Source of the DNA: MKRK01 sp001896915
GTDB taxonomy: Bacteria > Bacillota > Clostridia > Oscillospirales > Acutalibacteraceae
Assembly: GCA_937973935.1 (NCBI GenBank)
Contig: CALJJF010000139.1
Span: 1-14,029 of the forward strand
DNA: 14,029 bases
Direction: 5' to 3'
Shown: positions 7,016 through 13,559 of the stretch, in pieces
Position numbering within the stretch: the stretch's first letter is position 1
Layout: each line of letters begins with the position of its first letter
The notes under the pieces: model-generated
What the model saw: only the letters and a program-made list of their open reading frames with translations
What the model was told of the DNA's origin: nothing
Databases searched by the model: none
Position numbers and translations under genes: made by a program

Positions 7016-7714
7016 TTGAAAAAGTTTTATCTGATCCTTTTTTGTGTTTTCCTCATCGGTATTTTCATTACGATGATTGTCCAAACCAGTACTCGTGCTG
7101 TCCTGATTGAAAAGCAAGCGGAATTTCCGGTAATTGTGATTGACCCGGGACATGGCGGTGTGGACGGCGGGGCTGTTGCCAAGGACGGTACGGTGGAAAA
7201 AGGAATCAATCTGTCAATCAGCAAAAAGCTGGCCGATAAATTCACCTTACTCGGCTATAAGGTGATTACCACCAGAGATTCTGATATCTCCATCCATGAT
7301 GATGATGCAAACACCATCCGACAGAAAAAGGTTACAGATTTACACAATCGGTTGAAGCTGGCAGAAAGCTATGATGCCACATTGATCAGCATTCATCAAA
7401 ACAATTTCGGCCAGTCTAAATATCGCGGTACGCAAGTGTTTTACGGAATAAAGAATGACCAAAGCAAGTTGATGGCAGAAAAAATTCAAAGCACCGTACG
7501 GGATTTATTGCAGCCAAACAATGACAGAGAAATTAAACCGTCCTCAAAAAGTATATATTTGTTACATAATATAAAAACCCCTGCGGTTTTGGTGGAATGC
7601 GGGTTTTTATCCAACGCAGATGAAACAGCATTGTTGAAAACAGATGCCTATCAGGAAAAGCTCAGCTTTGCAATTCTATGCGGCTATGTGAGTTATCAAA
7701 CGATCAGGAAGTGA
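7016..7714 (+). CDS. cwlD: N-acetylmuramoyl-L-alanine amidase, CwlD type
   Basis: A zinc-dependent Amidase_3 enzyme of 232 residues. In spore formers, CwlD removes the peptide side chain from muramic acid, the first step in making the muramic-delta-lactam that marks spore cortex for lysis at germination. An N-terminal signal or anchor segment covers about residues 4-22. Zinc ligands and catalytic residues are visible: H46 in DPGHGGVDGGA, E61 in TVEKGINL, H127 in SIHQNN and E194 in VECGFLSN. The region from RQKKVTDLHNRL to GTQVFYG follows CwlD rather than autolysin-type amidases, and there is no SPOR or other wall-binding domain. The start is TTG, five bases after GGAGGTG (7004-7010). radA begins five bases after the stop, so the pair is probably one transcript. 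Confidence 0.88.
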   Translation: MKKFYLILFCVFLIGIFITMIVQTSTRAVLIEKQAEFPVIVIDPGHGGVDGGAVAKDGTVEKGINLSISKKLADKFTLLGYKVITTRDSDISIHDDDANTIRQKKVTDLHNRLKLAESYDATLISIHQNNFGQSKYRGTQVFYGIKNDQSKLMAEKIQSTVRDLLQPNNDREIKPSSKSIYLLHNIKTPAVLVECGFLSNADETALLKTDAYQEKLSFAILCGYVSYQTIRK

Positions 7715-7719
7715 AATCA

Positions 7720-9072
7720 TTGAAAACCAAAACAATTTTTGTTTGTAACAACTGCGGAAGCGAAAGCCCCAAATGGCAGGGAAAATGTTCCGACTGCGGA
7801 GCATGGAACAGCTTTGTCGAACAAATTGCCGCACCGACGTCCAAAACAAAAACAGAATACAAAAAAGTAAGCGCAGTAAAGCTCCATGAAATTGAAGCAA
7901 AGGGCGAGCATCGATATAAAACAGGATTTCATGAGCTGGACAGAGTGTTGGGCGGCGGGCTTGTAAAAGGCTCTTTGGTGCTGTTAAGCGGCGACCCGGG
8001 TATCGGAAAATCTACGATTATTTTGCAGGTTTGCGAGTTTATGGGCAAGGAACAAAGCATTCTGTATGTATCCGGTGAAGAATCGGAACGGCAGATAAAA
8101 ATCAGAGCAAAACGGCTTCATGTGGAAAGTGAAAACCTTTCTGTTCTTACGGAAACAAACGTGGAATCTGTGATCGACTGCATTGAAACCACACGGCCGG
8201 ACATCGTGATGATTGACTCCATCCAGACTATGAGCATGAATGAAATATCCTCGTCACCCGGCAGTGTCACACAGGTCAGGGAGTCTACCAATGCGTTTTT
8301 ACGAACAGCAAAATCACTGGACATTGCAGTGATTATTGTTGGTCATGTAAACAAGGACGGCGCAATCGCAGGGCCGAAGGTGCTGGAACATATCGTTGAC
8401 GCTGTTTTGTATTTTGAAGGAGAGCGAAATTTATCCTACCGCATTCTGCGGGCGGTGAAAAACCGCTTTGGCTCCACCAATGAAATCGGTGTGTTTGAAA
8501 TGCTGGATACCGGGCTTTGTGAGATTGAAAATCCATCCAAAATCATGCTTTCGGGGCGACCAAGAAACGTATCGGGCACCTGCGTGGCTTGTGTGATTGA
8601 AGGAACCAGACCCATAATGGCAGAGGTGCAGGGGCTGGTCAGCACAACCGGCTTTGGAAACCCCAGAAGAATGTCAACCGGTTTTGATTATAACAGGATG
8701 AACCTTTTATTGGCGGTTCTTGAAAAACGGGCAGGCTATTTTTTTGCCAATCTGGACGCTTACCTGAACGTGGTAGGCGGGATGAAGCTTCTAGAGCCGG
8801 CAGCGGATCTGACTGTTGCCATTGCATTAATCTCCAGCCTGAAGGATTTTGTAGTGCGAGAGGATGCCATCGCCTTTGGCGAAATCGGATTGGCTGGAGA
8901 AATTCGGGCTGTTACAGGAGCACAAGCACGAATCAACGAGGCTGCAAGGCTTGGGTTTCAACGGTGTATCGTGCCTTATCACAATTATAAAACCATTTCG
9001 GACAAGCTAAAAGGTTCCATTGAAATTATTGGCGTCAGAACCATTCGGCAGGCTGTTGAGGCCCTTTCCTGA
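7720..9072 (+). CDS. radA: DNA repair protein RadA
   Basis: RadA (Sms) is a RecA-like, DnaB-like motor that processes recombination intermediates and branch-migrates strand-exchange products. The 450-residue protein has the usual order: a four-cysteine zinc finger (C9, C12, C23, C26), a RecA-type ATPase core with Walker A GDPGIGKST (91-99), the RadA-specific KNRFG motif (247-251), and a C-terminal Lon-protease-like domain around GGMKLLEPAADLTVAIALISS. The start is TTG at 7720, because AGGAAGTG (7706-7713) precedes it and the protein then begins MKTKTIFVCNNCG as in homologues. An in-frame ATG at 7678 lies inside cwlD and would add 14 unconserved residues. A terminator follows 9 bases after the stop. 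Confidence 0.97.
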   Translation: MKTKTIFVCNNCGSESPKWQGKCSDCGAWNSFVEQIAAPTSKTKTEYKKVSAVKLHEIEAKGEHRYKTGFHELDRVLGGGLVKGSLVLLSGDPGIGKSTIILQVCEFMGKEQSILYVSGEESERQIKIRAKRLHVESENLSVLTETNVESVIDCIETTRPDIVMIDSIQTMSMNEISSSPGSVTQVRESTNAFLRTAKSLDIAVIIVGHVNKDGAIAGPKVLEHIVDAVLYFEGERNLSYRILRAVKNRFGSTNEIGVFEMLDTGLCEIENPSKIMLSGRPRNVSGTCVACVIEGTRPIMAEVQGLVSTTGFGNPRRMSTGFDYNRMNLLLAVLEKRAGYFFANLDAYLNVVGGMKLLEPAADLTVAIALISSLKDFVVREDAIAFGEIGLAGEIRAVTGAQARINEAARLGFQRCIVPYHNYKTISDKLKGSIEIIGVRTIRQAVEALS

Positions 9073-9222
9073 CGTAGAAACAACCGCAGAAGCTTTCTGC
9101 GGTTTTTTGCTGTCAAAATGCGGGCAGCCACCGGTTGAATTGCTGATTGCTGCTGCGGTTTTTAAAGAACAATAGCCTTCGTTCTGATGTTTACAGTTTT
9201 CAGCGCAAGGTATAATACTCAT
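9007..9222 (-). CDS. Small four-cysteine protein, possibly 3'-extended
   Basis: The minus-strand frame gives MSIIPCAENCKHQNEGYCSL, then a spacer and GGCPHF, with cysteines at 6, 10, 18 and 33. This resembles very short clostridial proteins of about 40 residues that are often mislabelled hydroxymyristoyl-ACP dehydratase, and is reminiscent of DUF1540; function unknown, metal binding plausible. The ATG at 9222 is preceded by GAAAGGA on the minus strand (9240-9234), 11 bases away; a TTG at 9243 lies upstream of that site. After GGCPHF the frame continues about 35 residues of low-complexity, S/N/G/K-rich tail that is encoded by the radA terminator and the last 66 bases of radA in antisense. The conserved part looks real; the tail is suspect. 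No good promoter was identified. Confidence 0.6.
   Translation of the reverse strand: MSIIPCAENCKHQNEGYCSLKTAAAISNSTGGCPHFDSKKPQKASAVVSTSGKGLNSLPNGSDANNFNGTF
9082..9108 (+). terminator. Intrinsic terminator after radA
   Basis: The 10-bp stem AACCGCAGAA/TTCTGCGGTT (9082-9091, 9095-9104) with a three-base loop is followed by a T-run (9103-9108). On the opposite strand the hairpin lies inside the small cysteine-protein reading frame, and the downstream T content there is poor. Confidence 0.88.
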
Positions 9223-9319
9223 TTTTGTATCGTTCCTTTCCAAATCATGAAATATCCTTCATGTGCTTAACTGTGACATTAGTGTTTATTTTTTTTGTTC
9301 GCTTATTCCTTAATTTGCA

Positions 9320-9348
9320 TTAAAAAAGCTGAATTATTTATATATAAT
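9320..9348 (+). promoter_or_regulatory. Weak promoter candidate for the adaptor operon
   Basis: TATAAT at 9343-9348 is a consensus -10. The hexamer 17 bases upstream is only TTAAAA (9320-9325); TTGCAT at 9315-9320 fits better but is 22 bases away from this -10. Transcription from here would give a leader of about 130 bases. Confidence 0.45.
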
Positions 9349-9382
9349 GTTGCAAAATATTTAGTACAAATTAAACCATACC

Positions 9383-9496
9383 GGAGGAAAGGTTTTCACG
9401 GTTGTATATCATAAAGAAGCCAATGATATGAGGCAGCGAAAACCCGGCGTGTCACAAAAAACGCCATCGGGAAAAGGAAAGGAATGCTCGCTATGA
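9383..9496 (+). other. Foldable leader with two tiny overlapping ORFs
   Basis: The leader begins with a strong unused ribosome site, GGAGGAAAGG (9383-9392). GGTTTTC (9391-9397) can pair with GAAAACC (9438-9444), enclosing TATATCAT/ATGATATG (9405-9412, 9423-9430). A third stem pairs GGCGT (9446-9450) with ACGCC (9461-9465), extended by CCC/GGG (9443-9445, 9469-9471), and shares bases 9443-9444 with the first stem. Two short frames lie in tandem: TTG 9402-9431 (nine codons, ending KKPMI) and ATG 9428-9496 (22 codons, basic), each overlapping the next start as ATGA. No known riboswitch class was recognised. Function is inferred only from position. Confidence 0.4.
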
Positions 9497-10458
9497 AAAA
9501 ATATATTGTACTGAGTATCATCACTGTTATATTTTTAGTTACTGCAATGGTCGCACCCAACGTAATCATCTCAAACCGTCCCAGTGTCAAGGTATTAACA
9601 GCGCAAACCGACGACATTCAAACAACGGTATTGACCTCCGGAAAGGTTGAGGAAACCAGCAAATATAACGTGAAAACCGATATTCCTATGGTGATTAAGG
9701 ACATGAACATAGCCGTCGGTGACGAAGTGAAAAAAGGTGACTTACTCTTTACCGTCGACAAGGACGCAACCGCTCAGAACTTAATTCGAATAATGAATTC
9801 CGGCGTGACAGGAGGGATTTCACAGGATACTCTCTTGCAATACAGCAATACAGAAAATATTGAAAATGCATTTTATGCCGATGCATCGGGGATTGTCAGC
9901 TCTATCAATTTAACCGATAAGGTATCTAACCCTAACATTCCTGCCATTGTCATTGCCAATACCGAAAAACTACAGGTAAAGGTAAGTATCAGCGAGGATA
10001 TTATTTCCGGCGTTTCTTTGGGACAGAGTGCTGTCATTACCGGCAGCGGGTTCAAAGGGAGAGAATACAAAGGCACTGTCACAAAAATCTTTCCGGCCGC
10101 TACGGAAATGATGGGGGTCGCCTCCTCCCAGACAGTCGTCAATGCCATCGTATCCATTGACAAACCCGATAAATATTTAAAGCCGGGCTTCACCGCCAAG
10201 GTCAAAATCATCACCGACACCGGTAAAAATATTTTAATCATTCCCTATGAATCCATCACACAGGATGAGAACCAAAAGGAATACGTTTATAAAATTGATA
10301 ACGGAAGAGCTGTTAAGCATTATATTAAAACAGGCAGAGAAGTGGAAAACGGGGTTGAGATTTTGGAAGGCCTCAAGAGAGGGGATAGGATTGCAGAAAA
10401 TCCGGAAAACATCAAAGGAAATTTAATTCTTGTCAATACAAAGGCGGGTGACCGCTAA
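9484..10458 (+). CDS. Efflux adaptor (membrane fusion protein, MacA/HlyD-like)
   Basis: A 324-residue adaptor of the periplasmic-adaptor type. A membrane anchor covers about residues 7-25. Next come the first lipoyl-like half (VIKDMNIAVGDEVKKGDLLFTVD), a linker, the second half (ADASGIVSSINL), a beta-barrel segment (LQVKVSISEDIISGVSLGQSAVI) and a membrane-proximal domain ending in the repeat-like GREVENGVEILEGLKRGDRI. The linker between the lipoyl halves is only about 40 residues and shows no long coiled coil, unlike MacA of Gram-negatives. That fits a cell without an outer membrane. ATGs at 9484 and 9493 are both served by AAGGAAAGGA (9474-9483); the longer one is given here. The permease start overlaps the stop by one base (TAATG), so the two are coupled and should form one transporter. 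Confidence 0.88.
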   Translation: MLAMKKYIVLSIITVIFLVTAMVAPNVIISNRPSVKVLTAQTDDIQTTVLTSGKVEETSKYNVKTDIPMVIKDMNIAVGDEVKKGDLLFTVDKDATAQNLIRIMNSGVTGGISQDTLLQYSNTENIENAFYADASGIVSSINLTDKVSNPNIPAIVIANTEKLQVKVSISEDIISGVSLGQSAVITGSGFKGREYKGTVTKIFPAATEMMGVASSQTVVNAIVSIDKPDKYLKPGFTAKVKIITDTGKNILIIPYESITQDENQKEYVYKIDNGRAVKHYIKTGREVENGVEILEGLKRGDRIAENPENIKGNLILVNTKAGDR

Positions 10459-11642
10459 TGCTCGAATTTTGGAAATTGGCGCTGAGAAGCCTGAAACGTA
10501 AGGGGCTGCGTACTTTCTTAACGGTTTCGGGCATCGCGATCGGTGTCGCTTCTGTGGTAATCATCGGGACCATCGGGCGAGCGGGAACCCAGGCGGTAAA
10601 CGCAGAGCTGGACAGTCTGGGCATCAGCGGAATATCCGTCAGCTCCAATGCCGGCAGCAATGTGGATCTGTTGAAAGAAGATCTGGAAACCATACGCAAA
10701 CTTCCCAATGTAGACAATGCCATGCCGCTGACCACGGAAAACTCTCTTGCGGCTTGCAAAGGACAAACGATTTCAGCGCTCATTTGGGGCATTGACGCAG
10801 GTGCAAAGCAAGTGATTGCCATTGAAGTCAAATACGGGAGAACCATCAGCGCTGCCGACGTGAATTCCAACGCCAATGTTTGTATGGTGGATGAAAACGT
10901 GGCAAAAAATTTATTTAAACGGGATAATGTAGTGGGAAAAACCATTTCGTTGTTGGTGGGCGGCGTGTTTGATGAATATAAAATTATCGGCATTACAAAG
11001 CAAGGAAGCGGCATTCTCCAAAGTCTCATGGGAGATTACATTCCCAGCTTTGTCTACATTCCCTATACCACGAAACAGAACATTGACGGATCCGGCAGAA
11101 TTTCTCAAATAGCAGTCAAGCTGGACAACAGCAATCAGGTGGATGCCGTATCCAAAAACATTGTGGATGCGATTGACAGAAACAAGGGCGTTGTCAATTC
11201 TGTTAAAACGGATAATCTGGTGAAGCAACGGGATCGTCTTGGCAATCTGCTGAATATTGTTTCTATCATTCTTTCTGCCATTGGTGCCATTTCTCTCCTT
11301 GTGGCAGGCTTAGGCATCATGACAGTGATGCTGGTTTCAGTGAACGAACGGACCAGAGAAATCGGTATCAAAAAAGCCATTGGGGCAAGATCAGGCATCA
11401 TACTCATGGAATTTTTGATGGAAGCGTTGACCATATCGGTCTTCGGAAGTATAATAGGCATATGCATCGGGACCGGTGTCGCTCTTCTGGCAACATTGTT
11501 GTTCGGAATTCCGCTGAGTATTTCTGTGTTTCAGCTCATCTATTCCGTCCTGGTGGCAGTTTGTACCGGTATTGTGTTCGGCGTCTACCCAGCCATCAAA
11601 GCGTCCCGGTTGAAGCCTGTGGAAGCGTTGCGGCGTGAATAG
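10458..11642 (+). CDS. ABC transporter permease, MacB/FtsX type
   Basis: This 394-residue permease has the type VII ABC layout: an N-terminal helix (about residues 20-40), a large extracytoplasmic MacB_PCD-type domain (about 45-255), and three C-terminal helices forming the FtsX domain. The cytoplasmic coupling motif NERTREIGIKKAIGAR and the terminal YPAIKASRLKPVEALRRE are characteristic. It has no nucleotide-binding domain of its own, and no ATPase gene lies next to it, although adaptor, ATPase and permease genes usually sit together. MacB-like proteins act as mechanotransmission machines that export peptides, antibiotics or lipoproteins; the cargo here cannot be told. The start overlaps the adaptor stop by one base. 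The following gene begins 10 bases after the stop. Confidence 0.92.
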   Translation: MLEFWKLALRSLKRKGLRTFLTVSGIAIGVASVVIIGTIGRAGTQAVNAELDSLGISGISVSSNAGSNVDLLKEDLETIRKLPNVDNAMPLTTENSLAACKGQTISALIWGIDAGAKQVIAIEVKYGRTISAADVNSNANVCMVDENVAKNLFKRDNVVGKTISLLVGGVFDEYKIIGITKQGSGILQSLMGDYIPSFVYIPYTTKQNIDGSGRISQIAVKLDNSNQVDAVSKNIVDAIDRNKGVVNSVKTDNLVKQRDRLGNLLNIVSIILSAIGAISLLVAGLGIMTVMLVSVNERTREIGIKKAIGARSGIILMEFLMEALTISVFGSIIGICIGTGVALLATLLFGIPLSISVFQLIYSVLVAVCTGIVFGVYPAIKASRLKPVEALRRE

Positions 11643-11652
11643 GAGCAAAGCT

Positions 11653-12384
11653 ATGTTCATTGAAAATCCAAATTTACCGAAGGGGAGAGTAACGCTGGTT
11701 GCCGTTTCCTCCTTGTATCCGTCCATCCTTTCGCAAATCATTCATATGGGAATCCGGGTCATTCCCATAGTGCCGTATTCCCACTTAGAAAGACCGATAC
11801 AAAGCCATGGAGATATGGTGCTCCATCACATGGGCGGTTCCAAACTCTTTTTGGCAAAGCATCAGGATGATTTGTTTCTCGCATTAAAAAATTTCGGGTT
11901 TTCACCCGAATACATAGAAGAAGATATTGCCCCTTCCTATCCCGCTGATGTTGCACTGAACAGCTTACGGATCGGGGAAAAGCTATTTTGCAATCAACTG
12001 TTTACTTCAAAAAAAATACTGCAAAAAGGGATTGTTCATCCTGTGAAACAGGGTTATAGCAAATGCTCTGTAGCGGTAGTTTCTGAACATGCCGTGATAA
12101 CCGGGGATGAGGGAATGGCAAAGGCAATGAAGGCATCAGGGGTGGAGGTGTTAAAAATACAGTCAGAGAAAATTATACTGGACGGGTATGACAACGGCTT
12201 CATCGGCGGATGCTGCGGCAAAATCAGTGGCGAAATGCTTCTTTTCACCGGTGATATTTCATCCTTGCCGGATTATAAAGCCATAAAAGAATTTACGGGA
12301 AGGCACGGTGTAACGGTTCATTGTCTGAAAGGAAAATTGGTCGATATAGGCGGCATTCTTCCGCTTATGGAAGAAAACCCTTGA
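11653..12384 (+). CDS. DUF6873-like protein of predicted GME fold
   Basis: The 243-residue soluble protein resembles a clostridial family that I recall as DUF6873, assigned to the GME (guanidino-group modifying enzyme) fold of arginine deiminases, DDAH and amidinotransferases. Blocks that look conserved are HGDM (H52, D54), VKQGYSKC (131-138), ITGDEGM, the GFIGG segment (about 182-186) followed by C187 and C188, and near the C-terminus VHCLKGKLVDIGG (C224, D231). GME enzymes use a cysteine, a histidine and acidic residues; C224 and H52 are candidates, but I cannot verify the assignment. Start: ATG 11653 is seven bases after AGGAG (11641-11645); a GTG at 11635 overlaps the permease. Its 10-base gap places it in the transporter operon. 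The next promoter's -35 element overlaps its stop codon. Confidence 0.7.
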   Translation: MFIENPNLPKGRVTLVAVSSLYPSILSQIIHMGIRVIPIVPYSHLERPIQSHGDMVLHHMGGSKLFLAKHQDDLFLALKNFGFSPEYIEEDIAPSYPADVALNSLRIGEKLFCNQLFTSKKILQKGIVHPVKQGYSKCSVAVVSEHAVITGDEGMAKAMKASGVEVLKIQSEKIILDGYDNGFIGGCCGKISGEMLLFTGDISSLPDYKAIKEFTGRHGVTVHCLKGKLVDIGGILPLMEENP

Positions 12385-12408
12385 AATAACGAAATAATAT
12401 GGTATAAT
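12381..12408 (+). promoter_or_regulatory. Sigma-A type promoter of ilvE
   Basis: TTGAAA (12381-12386), a 16-base spacer and a consensus TATAAT (12403-12408) are present. The -35 element overlaps the stop codon of the preceding gene. The predicted leader is about 35 bases, too short for a T-box or a leader-peptide attenuator. Confidence 0.75.
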
Positions 12409-12449
12409 TATTCTTATTATTAATTACATATTTGAAGGTGTGTTGGACT

Positions 12450-13514
12450 ATGAATATCTCAATAGAGCTTACGAAAACCCCGAAAAAAAAGCCCGATGAC
12501 GAAAGCAAGCTGGGCTTTGGCAGAATGTTTACCGATCATATGTTTATCATGAACTATGACAAAGGAGAAGGCTGGCATAACCCCAGAATCGTTCCGTATG
12601 GTCCGATTGAGCTGGAGCCCTCCGCCATGTGCTTACATTACGGTCAAGAGGTCTTTGAAGGCTTAAAGGCATACAGAGCAGACGACGGCAGAATTCTTTT
12701 GTTCCGTCCGGAAAAGAACATGGAACGGCTCAATGTATCCAATGACCGTTTGTGCATTCCCAAAATCGATGAAGCATTTTGTGTGGAAGCCATCAAAAAG
12801 CTCGTTGAGATGGATAAGGACTGGATTCCCTCCGCTCCCGGCACCTCTTTGTACATTCGCCCTTTCATTTTTGCCATTGATCCCTTTGTGGGGGTTCATC
12901 CTGCCCATCATCTGTTGTTTATGGTCATACTGTCCCCGGTGGGCGCCTACTATCCAGAAGGTCTCAACCCCGTTAAAATTTATGTAGAAAGCAAATATGT
13001 CCGCGCGGTTCAGGGCGGTGTGGGTTTTGCGAAAACCGCTGCCAACTATGCGTCTTCCTTGAAAGCACAGGACGAAGCGGAAAAGCAGAAATTCACCCAG
13101 GTGCTATGGCTGGACGGTGTAGAACGGAAATACATTGAAGAAGTCGGCACGATGAATGTTTTCTTTATGATTGACGGTGAGGCAATTACCCCGTCGCTGG
13201 AAGGCTCTACCTTATCCGGTATTACCCGTATGTCGGTCATCGAGCTGCTTCGCTCCTGGGGTGTTAAGGTCACCGAACGAAAAATATCAATTGACGAGGT
13301 TGCAACCGCAGCGGCAGAGGGCAAGCTCAATGAAGCCTTTGGAACAGGCACCGCTGCCGTGGTATCTCCCATCGGCGAGCTGAAATACGGCGAAGAGAAC
13401 ATCATCATCAACAAAGGCGAAATCGGTACGGTTGCCAAACGGTTGTATGACACATTGACCGCAATCCAATGGGGCAAGTTGGAAGACAGCTTCGGTTGGG
13501 TTACAGAATTATAA
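12450..13514 (+). CDS. ilvE: Branched-chain amino acid aminotransferase
   Basis: A fold-type IV PLP enzyme of 354 residues that interconverts valine, leucine and isoleucine with their 2-oxo acids, using glutamate/2-oxoglutarate. The length and the segments HYGQEVFEGLKAYR, RPEKNMERLN, FVGVHPAHH, GFAKTAANYASSLKAQ, EEVGTMNVFF and GTGTAAVVSPIG match the IlvE (BCAT type II) subfamily. K195 in GFAKTAANYA is the PLP-binding lysine. The start is ATG 12450, nine bases after GAAGGTG (12434-12440); a TTG at 12432 would add six unconserved residues and overlaps that site. It has its own promoter and no other ilv or leu genes beside it, so it appears to be a stand-alone gene. A weak hairpin follows the stop. 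Confidence 0.97.
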   Translation: MNISIELTKTPKKKPDDESKLGFGRMFTDHMFIMNYDKGEGWHNPRIVPYGPIELEPSAMCLHYGQEVFEGLKAYRADDGRILLFRPEKNMERLNVSNDRLCIPKIDEAFCVEAIKKLVEMDKDWIPSAPGTSLYIRPFIFAIDPFVGVHPAHHLLFMVILSPVGAYYPEGLNPVKIYVESKYVRAVQGGVGFAKTAANYASSLKAQDEAEKQKFTQVLWLDGVERKYIEEVGTMNVFFMIDGEAITPSLEGSTLSGITRMSVIELLRSWGVKVTERKISIDEVATAAAEGKLNEAFGTGTAAVVSPIGELKYGEENIIINKGEIGTVAKRLYDTLTAIQWGKLEDSFGWVTEL

Positions 13515-13522
13515 AAATACTC

Positions 13523-13550
13523 GGGATGCTTTCGGGCATCCCAATTTATT
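13523..13550 (+). terminator. Weak hairpin after ilvE
   Basis: GGGATGC (13523-13529) and GCATCCC (13536-13542) form a 7-bp stem with a six-base loop. The following AATTTATT is a poor T-run, so termination may be partial and the next gene partly co-transcribed. Confidence 0.55.
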
Positions 13551-13559
13551 GAGGGAATT

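Noticed and set aside
9241..9256. Short inverted repeat ATGAA-6-TTCAT near 9247
   Set aside because: The arms are only five bases in AT-rich sequence, which is expected by chance.
9383..9471. Known riboswitch (c-di-GMP, preQ1, guanidine, fluoride, ZTP classes considered)
   Set aside because: None of the conserved core motifs of these classes could be matched, so it is reported only as an unclassified foldable leader.
10433..11029. 198-residue minus-strand open frame
   Set aside because: It is antisense to the permease extracytoplasmic domain; the permease frame carries all the family motifs.
12409..12449. T-box or leader-peptide attenuator before ilvE
   Set aside because: The leader is only about 35 bases, with no specifier stem, T-box motif or branched-chain codon run.
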